DNA from: Oscillospiraceae bacterium
GTDB taxonomy: Bacteria > Bacillota > Clostridia > Oscillospirales > Oscillospiraceae
Direction of reading: 5' to 3'
Length of the DNA stretch: 64,000 bases
Assembly: GCA_017501355.1 (NCBI GenBank)
Contig: JAFVXA010000029.1
Coordinates: forward strand, 1 to 64,000
The translations under genes were made by a program, and so were the position numbers. The notes below the pieces were generated by a model. It saw only the letters and a list, made by a program, of their open reading frames with translations. It was not told where the DNA came from and searched no databases. Shown in pieces: positions 51,735 to 59,355 of the stretch (positions are counted from its first letter, which is position 1; each line of letters starts with the position of its first letter).

Positions 51735-52250
51735 TCAGATGTTCCATTGGAGCTTTGTGGCATCCATGGCACGGAACAGCAGCGCCGAGAGTGCGCCTGT
51801 CACGCTGCCCGATGCCACCGACAGCACCAGCAGCACGGGAAGATAGCCGATCACCGCGCTGTTTCCGAGGACGATGAGCGCCGCACCGATCTGACCGATG
51901 TTGTGCGCCGCTGCGCCGAGGATGGACACACCGTAGAGGGAGAGTCGCTTGCTGCGGATGAAAAGCGCCATGACGATGAGTGCCAGAAAGCCACCCATGG
52001 CAGAATAGAGCAGGGCAGAGAAGTTGCCCGCAAAAAGTGCGCCGAGGAAGATGCGCGCTGCCAGAATGGTGAACGCCATGGTGCGCCCGAGGTAGCACAG
52101 GGCGAACAGGGTCACCACATTCGCAAGTCCCAGCTTTACGCCGGGCAGGGGTACCAGCAGGGGCAGGGGGAACATACGCTCGGTATAGTTCAGCGCGAGA
52201 GCCAGCGCCGTGAGCAGGGCGGCGAGTGCCAGCCGTTTTGTCTGTTTCAT
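51735..52250 (-). CDS. Gx transporter family (ECF-like heptaprenyl-diphosphate-synthase component I) protein
   Basis: 171 aa; start MKQTKRLALAALLTAL at 52250 after GGGAGGGACAGCC. Five or six hydrophobic helices; ALNYTERMFPLPLLVPLPGVKLGLANVVTLFAL is the family signature, with RIFLGALFAGNFSALLYSAMGG next. It resembles S-components of ECF transporters. In many Firmicutes it is encoded with a NusG-II protein and ApbE, exactly as here, and has been linked to quinone or flavin-based electron transfer. Transported molecule unknown. Confidence 0.85.
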   Translation of the reverse strand: MKQTKRLALAALLTALALALNYTERMFPLPLLVPLPGVKLGLANVVTLFALCYLGRTMAFTILAARIFLGALFAGNFSALLYSAMGGFLALIVMALFIRSKRLSLYGVSILGAAAHNIGQIGAALIVLGNSAVIGYLPVLLVLSVASGSVTGALSALLFRAMDATKLQWNI

Positions 52251-52263
52251 GGCTGTCCCTCCC

Positions 52264-52671
52264 TTAGCCGATGACGGCATCTATGCCGTCGCCGCTGCCG
52301 CCGGAAAGACGGATGACCAGCTTGTTGGGGAGGCAGATGATGCTTTCGCCGCTGCGGTGGATATGCCCCGTGTGCTGACAATCGAGGGTGGGGCAGGTGC
52401 TTTCAATGACCTCTGCCCCGTCAGATGTGAGACGGATGGTGAGAGGATAAGAGAGACCCTCCGGGGTCAGCAGCAGTTCTTCTCCCATCGTTGCGAGGGG
52501 ATAAACGCCGATGGTCTCCCCATCGAGAGTGACCGTGGCGGTGAGAGGACCGTCGCTGCCGCCTTGCCCGTAGAAGCCGAAAGCGACCAAAGCTGCCAGC
52601 ACCAGTACAAAGGCTGCCGCCAGTGCATCGAAGAAGCCAAAGCTTCGCTTAATGGATGATTTCGTAGACAT
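52264..52671 (-). CDS. NusG domain II-containing exported protein
   Basis: 135 aa with one membrane helix (residues 14-33) and an extracellular NusG-II beta-barrel domain (about 42-133). C92 and C98 in ESTCPTLDCQHTG, followed by ICLPNKLVI, are the conserved features of this stand-alone family (C..C..H), probably binding a metal or forming a disulfide. Overlaps the ApbE gene by 23 bases and precedes the Gx transporter by 13 bases: one operon. Confidence 0.88.
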   Translation of the reverse strand: MSTKSSIKRSFGFFDALAAAFVLVLAALVAFGFYGQGGSDGPLTATVTLDGETIGVYPLATMGEELLLTPEGLSYPLTIRLTSDGAEVIESTCPTLDCQHTGHIHRSGESIICLPNKLVIRLSGGSGDGIDAVIG

Positions 52672-53650
52672 AGGGATTGGCTGCGGAGGAGGAGTCGAAG
52701 CTCCCCTCCAATCCTTCCGTGATCAGGACGCGTCCGTCCGCTGTAACAAGAACCAGATCAAATCCGCCGATCTTCCGCCAAAGGGCAAGTGCATCCTCCT
52801 CGCCCAGCACATAGCAGGCGGTGGAAAGAGCATCGCAGAGCGTGCCGCTGTTGTGGGAAACCACAGTGACAGAAGTAAGACCGCTGTCTGCGGGATAGCC
52901 TGTGGCGGGGTCGATGATGTGGTGATAGAATTTGCCGTTTTCGGTGAAGTTGCGCTCATACGCGCCGGAGGTCACCGCAAAAGCATCGCTGAGGGAGAGG
53001 ATACCCACATAGGCGGCAGGATCATTCGGGTCCTGCACGCTGACGCGCCAGAGACTGCCGTCTGTCTTGGTGCCGCGGCAGTAAATGTTGCCGCCGAGGG
53101 CGGCGAGACCCCGCTCCACACCTGCCTCTGCCCAGATCTCTGCCACACGGTCGGAGGCGTAGCCCTTGGCAATGCCGCCGAGGTCGATCATGGCACCCTC
53201 TGCGAGGGTGACACTGTCGCCATGGATGCTGATTTGCTCACCGCCCACCTGCGCCAGCAGCGCGGCAAGCTCGTCGGCGGCAGGGACGCGGTAGCTGTCC
53301 CCCGTAAAGCCCCACGCGGAAACCACGGGGGCGATGGTGACATCAAAAGCGCCGTCGGTTGCGGCGGTGTAGGCCAGACTCTTGTGAAGCAGTGCCGCAA
53401 GCTCCGTATCCTCCACGGCTTCACCCCGGTTCAGCGCCGAGACGAGACTATCGTCCTTTGTGCGGGAGAGAAGGGCTTCCAATCGCAGGATCTCCTCCTT
53501 TGCGGCGAGACCGGCGTTATCGTACAGAGTAAAGCGCATGGAGGTATCCATGGCAAAAAAGTCGGTATAGCTTGCATCCTTGCTGCCGCAGCCGCAGAGC
53601 AGGAGCAGTGCCGCTGCAAGGCAGGGGATCAGTCGGTGCAGTTTGTGCAT
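52649..53650 (-). CDS. FAD:protein FMN transferase (ApbE lipoprotein)
   Basis: 333 aa from MHKLHRLIPCLAAALLLLCGC (ATG 53650, GGAGGTC upstream). The signal peptide ends in a lipobox LLLCGC, so the mature protein is a lipoprotein on the outer face of the membrane. ApbE signatures are FAMDTSMRFTLY, GAFDVTIAPVVSAWGF, the LGGIAKGYASDRVAE block, ALGGNIYCRG and the HHIIDPATGYPADSGLTSVTVV block with DALSTACYVLG. It attaches FMN covalently to Ser/Thr of exported proteins used in electron transfer. No FMN-acceptor protein is seen in the window. Confidence 0.93.
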   Translation of the reverse strand: MHKLHRLIPCLAAALLLLCGCGSKDASYTDFFAMDTSMRFTLYDNAGLAAKEEILRLEALLSRTKDDSLVSALNRGEAVEDTELAALLHKSLAYTAATDGAFDVTIAPVVSAWGFTGDSYRVPAADELAALLAQVGGEQISIHGDSVTLAEGAMIDLGGIAKGYASDRVAEIWAEAGVERGLAALGGNIYCRGTKTDGSLWRVSVQDPNDPAAYVGILSLSDAFAVTSGAYERNFTENGKFYHHIIDPATGYPADSGLTSVTVVSHNSGTLCDALSTACYVLGEEDALALWRKIGGFDLVLVTADGRVLITEGLEGSFDSSSAANPYVYEIIH

Positions 53651-53795
53651 GGGGAAAGACCTCCTGTGGAAATTCGCTTTACAGCATACCATACCGAGGG
53701 CGCGAGCGCAACAAAAACGGTGGAAAACTACGGGATTTAAAAGTTGAACCGGTTAATTTTTGTGGAAAAAAAGAAAGAAAGTGCAGAAATAGTCC

Positions 53796-53824
53796 TTGCA
53801 AACGGGAATACTCTCTGATAAAAT
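53796..53824 (+). promoter_or_regulatory. Promoter of the gene at 53882
   Basis: TTGCAA (53796-53801), 17 bases, TAAAAT (53819-53824). AGGAGGAACG ribosome site before the ATG. Confidence 0.65.
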
Positions 53825-53881
53825 AGAAAGGCTTATTGGATGTACAGGGGACAAGTGCCCTTTTTTCAGGAGGAACGATAG

Positions 53882-54652
53882 ATGGCAAAGACCAAAAAGA
53901 ATTTGAAGAAGATTCAGGCAAAGAGCAAGCAGAAGATGGACAAGCTGACCGGTCTCTTTGGAATTGGCTGTGTAGCTGAGCTGGTCCTGTTTGTGGTGCA
54001 TCAGTTCTATACCCGGGGCACCGGCGCACAGATGATGGGTGCAGCGCGTGTGTTGGGGATCATGCCTGTGGTGGGTATTGTTCTGCTGGTCACAGGCGTG
54101 GTGATCCACCGCGGCGAGATGACAGGCATTCGTCCTGCCGGTGTGTATGTGTCGGGTTTTGGTGCGTTCCTTGCCCTGCTCGGTCCTCTCTGCCTCAAGG
54201 TGAACTCCGGTGCCGCAGGTCTGCTGGCTGCTGTGGTGCCCGCAGTGATGCTGCTGGCTGTGGTGTTCGTGCTGTACAGCCGCGACTTCTTCTGGCTGGC
54301 TCTCAATGCGGCAGTTGCCATGGATGCGATCTGGTACTGGAACCGTTTCGGCGCGATCGATTATCTGCGCCTCAGTGCGCTGGTGCTGATGGCTCTGGCA
54401 CTGATCGTTGCCATCGCTGTTCTGGCATTGACGGTGCTTTCCAAAAAGAACAAGGGTGTGGCAACCGTCCGTGGTCGTGAGATCCGCATGATGGAAAGCG
54501 GCGAGGTCAAGGTCGCTATGCTGGCAGGTCATGTGCTGGTGCTCGCTGCCATCGCAGTGGCACTGGTGAGCGGCTTCTCTGTCTACTGCCTGATGGCGTT
54601 GGGCGTGATGCTGTTTGTCTCCGCAGCCTACTTCACCGTGACTGCCCTGTAA
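53882..54652 (+). CDS. Unknown seven- or eight-helix membrane protein
   Basis: 256 aa. A Lys-rich N-terminus (MAKTKKNLKKIQAKSKQKM) is followed by hydrophobic segments at about 24-42, 53-72, 84-105, 108-126, 130-150, 155-175, 205-225 and 230-252. No transport or catalytic motif is recognised. It has its own promoter and ends in a strong hairpin, so it is monocistronic. The basic N-terminus indicates a cytoplasmic start. Confidence 0.65.
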   Translation: MAKTKKNLKKIQAKSKQKMDKLTGLFGIGCVAELVLFVVHQFYTRGTGAQMMGAARVLGIMPVVGIVLLVTGVVIHRGEMTGIRPAGVYVSGFGAFLALLGPLCLKVNSGAAGLLAAVVPAVMLLAVVFVLYSRDFFWLALNAAVAMDAIWYWNRFGAIDYLRLSALVLMALALIVAIAVLALTVLSKKNKGVATVRGREIRMMESGEVKVAMLAGHVLVLAAIAVALVSGFSVYCLMALGVMLFVSAAYFTVTAL

Positions 54653-54942
54653 TTGGCGCTCTGTAATTCATGAATAGAAAACGCCCGGCTGAGCCGGGCG
54701 TTTTTTGCTGCCGATAAAGCGATCTGTTTACGATAACGGGAAGGAAGGGTGTGTGCGGGAAACCCAGGAAGGGTGTCCTGCACCTTTCAAATGAGAAGTT
54801 TTTAGAACTTCCTCAAGTTCTAAAAACTTGCACAGCGAGGCGAAAAAATGCTTCGCCTCGCTGAAGCGCCCGGCTGAGCCGGGCGTTTTTTGCTGCAAAA
54901 AATCCGTGAGATGGAAGCCATCTCACGGACTGATCGTTTCTC
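54653..54942. other. Stack of hairpins, no gene
   Basis: 290 bases with five stems: the terminator at 54682; AAGTTTTTAGAACTT/AAGTTCTAAAAACTT (54796-54810 with 54815-54829); AGCGAGGCG/CGCCTCGCT near 54836-54863; a second copy of the 54682 terminator at 54867-54896; and TCCGTGAGATGG/CCATCTCACGGA (54903-54914 with 54918-54929), which ends the leftward ybaB-type gene. Looks like a terminator region expanded by duplication or a small inserted repeat. Confidence 0.7.
54682..54706 (+). terminator. Terminator, copy 1 of a duplicated unit
   Basis: CGCCCGGCT g AGCCGGGCG (54682-54700) followed by T6. The same bases plus TGCTGC recur at 54867-54896. Confidence 0.92.
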
Positions 54943-55299
54943 TTACAGACCGAGGTTGCCGAGACCAAGACCGCTGGTGAAGGAGTTCATCGCGGTGTTC
55001 ATTGCGCTGTCTGCCTGACGGATGGCTTCGTTGACAGCAGAGAGGATCAGATCCTCCAGCATTTCCACGTCCTGCGGATCCACTGCGTCGGGCTGGATGG
55101 AAAGCTTGGTGAGCTCCTTCTTGCCGTTCACGGTTGCGCTTACCACACCGCCGCCTGCGCTGGCAGTGAACTCCTGTGCCTCCACGTTCTGCTGCTTTTC
55201 TTCCATCTGCTTCTGCAGCTCCATGATGCGCTGCATCTGTGCCTGCTGCTTCTGCGCAGCGTTCATGCCGAAACCGCCGCGTGCCGAATACTTAGCCAT
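54943..55299 (-). CDS. YbaB/EbfC nucleoid-associated protein
   Basis: 118 aa: a Gly/Met/Gln-rich start (MAKYSARGGFGMNAAQKQQAQMQRIMELQ), a coiled region and EFTASAGGGVVSATVNGKKELTKLSIQPDAVD, then DVEMLEDLILSAVNEAI, all diagnostic of YbaB/EbfC. It binds DNA as a dimer. Located directly after dnaX, the conserved dnaX-ybaB order (recR normally next is absent here). It starts 25 bases after dnaX. Confidence 0.93.
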   Translation of the reverse strand: MAKYSARGGFGMNAAQKQQAQMQRIMELQKQMEEKQQNVEAQEFTASAGGGVVSATVNGKKELTKLSIQPDAVDPQDVEMLEDLILSAVNEAIRQADSAMNTAMNSFTSGLGLGNLGL

Positions 55300-55324
55300 A
55301 ATTCAAATTCCTTTCCGGTATATT

Positions 55325-57178
55325 TTACTTGATGGTGAAGCCGCCGAACTGATTGCCAAGGGCGATCAGATCATTGACATCCCCTTTTTTTGTTTCCATT
55401 TTGCCCACCGCAAAGGCGAGGCGGATCTCCCGTCCGGTGTGGGTGGAGGTGACCTCCCGCAGCACCGTTGCCACGGCATCGCTCTTGAGCTTTTCCATGG
55501 CGAGGTCGGTCTGGCAGACCACCGTCAGCAGATCCCCCTCCAGTCTGCCCTGCGCCACATTGAGGAAGGCGCGGTACATGGGGGAAATGCGGTTCTTATA
55601 ATGCTCCAGCAGCTCCTGCCAAACGGTGCTGTCGCCGCCGCTTGCCACTGCGGATGCCGCAGGCTTCGCGGGACGGACGGCAAAGACGGGTGCCGCAGGC
55701 TCTGAGATGGGGAACACAGGTTCGCTCTGCAGAGGGGGTTCCTCGGGCAGGGGCGGTTCCTCCATGGGGAGCGGGGGAGCATCCACAGGCAGAGGCGGCT
55801 CGTCCATCGGGAAGGGGGGCTCCTCCGGCAGGGGGGGCGCGTCCAACTCCCAGGGGGGCAGGTCGTCCTGTTTGGGCTTTGCGGTCTTTGGCGGTGTCAC
55901 AGAGAACGCCGGGGCGCTCTCCTGCATGGGAGCGGGCTCTTTCATGGGAGCAGCTTCTGTAACAGGTGCAGCCTTCGCTGCGGGGACAGGTCTGCTCATG
56001 GGGGCGGCTGCACCAACCGCTGAAACGCTGATGCCCTTTTTCACCTGCTCTTCCAGTCGGTCGATGCGGGCAGCAAGGGCGGCGCTGTCGCCCATGAGGC
56101 TTTCGTCCGAGAGCTGCAGCAGGCAAAGCTCCGCGTCAAGACGCTTGCTGCCGCTGCGGGAGACCAGGTTGGCATAGTCCTGCAGAACATTTGCCATTGC
56201 CAGAAGGCGGCGGGGGGAAACACCCGCGCTGAGTTCATCCATGGTTCTGGTATCATAACCGCCGCTGAGCAGAATGCCTGCGCCCTTCGGCGTTGTCATG
56301 CGAATAAGAAGATCGCGGACAAGGGTGGTCAGTTCGCCCATCACGGCGGAAACGTCCTTGCCGGCGCTGTAAAGCTTATCCAGCAGCACCAGTGCCGCGC
56401 CGCTGTCACGGCGAAGAATATGTCCCATCAGCTCTGCGGTCTGCACGCGACCTGCAAGACCCAGAGTGGCAAGAATGGTTTCCTCGTCCACCGCGCCGCC
56501 GCCGGCGGCACACTGGTCGAGCAGGGACAGCGCGTCACGCAGCGCACCGTCGCTGAGACGGCTGAGCAGGTCTGCGCCGCCGTCACTGAGGGCAATATTC
56601 TCCTGCTTTGCCACCTCCAGCAAGCGCCCCACGATATCCTCGGGAGTGATGCGCTTGAAGGAAAAGCGCTGACAGCGGGAGAGGATGGTGGCAGGAACCT
56701 TATGCAGCTCCGTGGTGGCAAGAATGAACACCAGATGCTCGGGGGGTTCCTCCAAAATTTTCAGCAGGGCATTGAAGGCGGCGGTGGAGAGCATGTGTAC
56801 CTCGTCGACGATGTACACGCGCTTGCGCACATGAGCGGGGGAGTAGATCGCTTCATCCCGCAGGGCGCGGACCTGATCGACACCGTTGTTGGAGGCGGCG
56901 TCCAGCTCCAGCACATCCAGAAACGTGCCGCTCTCAATGCCGAGGCAGGAGGGGCAGCAGTTGCAGGGATCGCCGTTTACGGGATGCTCGCAGTTGACGG
57001 CTTTGGCAAGGATCTTGGCGCAGGTGGTCTTGCCGGTGCCGCGGGTGCCGGTAAAGAGATAGGCGTGACTCGTCCGATTTTCCGCCACCTGACGGCGCAG
57101 GGTGTCGGTGATATGTCCCTGACCCACTACGTCGGCAAAGGTGCGGGGACGAAACTTGCGGTACAGTGCCTGATACAT
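55325..57178 (-). CDS. dnaX: DNA polymerase III gamma/tau subunit
   Basis: 617 aa from MYQALYRKFRPRTFADVVGQ (ATG 57178, GAAGGAGAGG upstream). Walker A GTRGTGKTTCAKIL, zinc site CEHPVNGDPCNCCPSC, Walker B VDEVHMLSTAAFNALLKILEE and sensor 1 ATTELHKVPATILSRCQRF define the clamp-loader ATPase. A linker of about 100 residues (about 450-540) consists of Pro/Glu/Leu repeats of the type EEPPLP, unusually regular. The C-terminal tau-like domain (SDSTVWQELLEHYKNRISPMYRAFL) should contact the polymerase. Preceded by the SRP RNA gene, a common arrangement in Firmicutes. Confidence 0.95.
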   Translation of the reverse strand: MYQALYRKFRPRTFADVVGQGHITDTLRRQVAENRTSHAYLFTGTRGTGKTTCAKILAKAVNCEHPVNGDPCNCCPSCLGIESGTFLDVLELDAASNNGVDQVRALRDEAIYSPAHVRKRVYIVDEVHMLSTAAFNALLKILEEPPEHLVFILATTELHKVPATILSRCQRFSFKRITPEDIVGRLLEVAKQENIALSDGGADLLSRLSDGALRDALSLLDQCAAGGGAVDEETILATLGLAGRVQTAELMGHILRRDSGAALVLLDKLYSAGKDVSAVMGELTTLVRDLLIRMTTPKGAGILLSGGYDTRTMDELSAGVSPRRLLAMANVLQDYANLVSRSGSKRLDAELCLLQLSDESLMGDSAALAARIDRLEEQVKKGISVSAVGAAAPMSRPVPAAKAAPVTEAAPMKEPAPMQESAPAFSVTPPKTAKPKQDDLPPWELDAPPLPEEPPFPMDEPPLPVDAPPLPMEEPPLPEEPPLQSEPVFPISEPAAPVFAVRPAKPAASAVASGGDSTVWQELLEHYKNRISPMYRAFLNVAQGRLEGDLLTVVCQTDLAMEKLKSDAVATVLREVTSTHTGREIRLAFAVGKMETKKGDVNDLIALGNQFGGFTIK

Positions 57179-57231
57179 GAGCCCCTCTCCTTCCGATCGC
57201 CCGACTTTTGCCGGACTAAAAAAATAAACCT

Positions 57232-57363
57232 CCTCCGTGCGCATCTGCGAAGCCGGGTGGGTCGCGGCACATGAGTGTTCCCGCTTAATGCTGCTCGGTT
57301 CCCCGCCTGACATGGTTCACGGCACTCATTGCGCGAGCCCGGCTCCGCAGATGCCCGCGGAGG
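57232..57363 (-). ncRNA. ffs: Signal recognition particle RNA (small bacterial type)
   Basis: The conserved domain IV is read on the minus strand: GTGAACC ATGTCAGG ... GGAA ... AGCAGCA TTAAG ... GGGAAC, i.e. the GTCAGG/AGCAGCA asymmetric loop and GGAA tetraloop that bind Ffh. The 5' and 3' ends pair in a long stem (CATCTGCGGAGCCGGG with CCCGGCTTCGCAGATG), and a T-rich tract (57221-57229 on the other strand) follows. Length is about 130 nt. Its place directly upstream of dnaX is typical of the group. Confidence 0.9.
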
Positions 57364-57376
57364 AAGTTCGTATGGT

Positions 57377-57405
57377 ATTCTACCACTATCTTTTGCAATT
57401 AGCAA
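57377..57405 (-). promoter_or_regulatory. Promoter of the SRP RNA gene
   Basis: Minus strand TTGCTA (57405-57400), 17-base spacer, TAGAAT (57382-57377). Start predicted about 57370, just before the RNA. Confidence 0.65.
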
Positions 57406-57521
57406 GCTTTTTGTTCATCTGTTTGGAAAAAAGGAGACAGGAAGTGTTTTCTTCCCTGCCTGTCGGTGTTATAATGAGTGCGAAAATACGAAATGCCCCC
57501 GCAGCTGCGGGAGGAGAAAGA

Positions 57522-58535
57522 GTGGCACAGATGGCAGAGATCTTTTTGTTTTCTCTCAGAGTGGTCATGCCCATTTTGCTGTTGATGGCGCTGGGGTGGC
57601 TGACTGCCCGGTGGGGACGCTGGGAGCGCAGTTTTTTTGAAAGCCTGAATGCCCTGTGTTTTCGCCTGTTTTTGCCTGTGCAGCTGTTTATGAACGTATA
57701 TGAAATGGAGTCCTTCCGCGATGTGAACTGGCGGGTGCTGCTCTATCTTGTGGGGGGTATCCTGTTTGCACTGGGACTGGGCGTGGTGGCGGCGCGCTTC
57801 TGCGTGTCTGATCCCCGCCAGCGGGGTGTCATCGCCATGGCATCCTTCCGCTCCAATCAGGTGGTGCTGGGTCTGCCTATGGCAGAGGCGTTGGGCGGGC
57901 AGGCAGCGATGGGCTTCGCGTCGGTGGCAAGCTCCTTCTGCGTACCTGTGTTCAATGCCCTCGCGGTGCTGACCCTCAGTGCCTACAGCGAGCAGGACGG
58001 AAAGAAGCCCTCTGTTGCCGCGGTGCTGAAAAAGACCCTCCGCAATCCTCTGATCCTCGGCGCGCTGACGGGCTTTGCAGCCCTCGGGGTGCGAAAGCTC
58101 CTGCCCACGGTGGATGGTGCGGTGATCTTCTCCTTTCGGGAGGATCTGCCGTCGCTGTATAAGGCGATGAAGGACGTAGCAAAGGTCGCCTCGCCCCTGA
58201 TGATCTTTGCTCTGGGCGCGAAGCTTGATCTCAAGGCGGCAGGGCGGCTGAAAAAGCTGTTGGCGCTGGGCACGGTGCTGCGTTTGCTGGTGTCGCCTGC
58301 GATCCTCATCGGCACGGCGCTGCTGCTGCGCGATGCGCTGCAGCTCACAGCGGCGGAGATCCCGGCGCTTGTGGCGGTGTTCGCTTCTCCTGCGGCGGTG
58401 AGCGGTCCTGTGATGGTGCAGGAGATCGGCGGCGATGAGCAGCTTGCAAGTCAGGTCGTCATGTGGACCACGGTCTTTTCCATGCTGAGCGTGTTCACCT
58501 TTGCCTTTGTGCTGAGAAGCTGCGCACTGTTGTGA
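57522..58535 (+). CDS. Auxin-efflux-carrier (AEC) family transporter
   Basis: About 337 aa; GTG at 57522 has AGGAG five bases upstream, better than ATG 57531. Ten hydrophobic helices in two five-helix halves. Typical AEC features: VVMPILLLMALGWLTARWG, FFESLNALCFRLFLPVQLFMNV, MASFRSNQVVLGLPMAEALGG and the final ASPAAVSGPVMVQEIGGDEQLASQVVMWTTVFS. Members move malate, other organic acids or auxin-like anions. Substrate not predictable. Confidence 0.9.
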   Translation: MAQMAEIFLFSLRVVMPILLLMALGWLTARWGRWERSFFESLNALCFRLFLPVQLFMNVYEMESFRDVNWRVLLYLVGGILFALGLGVVAARFCVSDPRQRGVIAMASFRSNQVVLGLPMAEALGGQAAMGFASVASSFCVPVFNALAVLTLSAYSEQDGKKPSVAAVLKKTLRNPLILGALTGFAALGVRKLLPTVDGAVIFSFREDLPSLYKAMKDVAKVASPLMIFALGAKLDLKAAGRLKKLLALGTVLRLLVSPAILIGTALLLRDALQLTAAEIPALVAVFASPAAVSGPVMVQEIGGDEQLASQVVMWTTVFSMLSVFTFAFVLRSCALL

Positions 58536-58654
58536 GAAAAGATGTGCCAAAAGTGCCGAAAATTTCTCTAAAACCCAGATGGCTATGGACTTTCCCTGTT
58601 AAGATGGTATAATTATTCTGATAGTGAAACACAGAAGATGATTGAGGTATATGT

Positions 58655-59317
58655 ATGAAAGAAATGCATCAGCAGTTCCATTTGCGAGTTGGTCTGCGTA
58701 ATCTGAAAACGGCCTTTGCGGCGACGCTTTGCGCGATCTTGTACTTCCCCTTTGGCAGAAACCCCACCTTTGCCTGCATCGGCGCCATCTTTGGCCTTGG
58801 CAACGACATGGGTCACTCCTGGCTCAGCGGCGGCAACCGTTTCTTCGGCACCATTATCGGCGGCTTTATCGGCATGGCTTGTTTTAGAGCGTACATTTGC
58901 TTCTATCCCGAAGGCGGGTACCACCCGCTGCTGTTTTTGTTCCTGTTTATCGGTGTTGTGGTGCTGATCCTTGCCTGCCAGTTCTTCAAGTGGCCCGGCG
59001 GTGTGCAGCCTGGCGGTGTGGTGCTGTGCATCATTCTGTTCAACACCCCGGTGGCGACTTACATTACTTATTCCCTCAACCGTATGCTGGATACCGGTGT
59101 CGGCTTTGCTGTTGCACTGCTGGTGAACCTGCTGCTGCCGAGAGAGCGGCTGCTGAGGTGGCTTGGCAAGAGCGACAGATATGTGGTGGCAGCCGCCGAC
59201 GACGGCTCGGAGGATGATTTGGACATCGAACTCGATGTGGATGTCGAGGATCATCACCTTCATGCGCACATGGAGGCTCATCTGGAATCTCATGTGGAAG
59301 AGACGGAAAGCAAGTAA
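58655..59317 (+). CDS. FUSC/aromatic-acid-exporter-like membrane protein
   Basis: 220 aa. N-terminal LRVGLRNLKTAFAATLCAILYFPFGRNPTFACIGAIFGLGNDMGHSW, then GNRFFGTIIGGFIGMACF, is the 'arAE/FUSC' repeat, with six hydrophobic segments in residues 18-160. A cytoplasmic tail of about 50 residues is extremely rich in Asp, Glu and His (DDGSEDDLDIELDVDVEDHH), which may bind metal. Family members export aromatic acids. Monocistronic, followed by a strong terminator. Confidence 0.82.
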   Translation: MKEMHQQFHLRVGLRNLKTAFAATLCAILYFPFGRNPTFACIGAIFGLGNDMGHSWLSGGNRFFGTIIGGFIGMACFRAYICFYPEGGYHPLLFLFLFIGVVVLILACQFFKWPGGVQPGGVVLCIILFNTPVATYITYSLNRMLDTGVGFAVALLVNLLLPRERLLRWLGKSDRYVVAAADDGSEDDLDIELDVDVEDHHLHAHMEAHLESHVEETESK

Positions 59318-59322
59318 ATAAC

Positions 59323-59352
59323 AAAAGCGGCACGCTTGAGCGTGCCGCTTTT
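59323..59352. terminator. Bidirectional terminator
   Basis: AAAAGCGGCACGCT (59323-59336)/AGCGTGCCGCTTTT (59339-59352); between convergent genes. Confidence 0.92.
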
Positions 59353-59355
59353 GCT

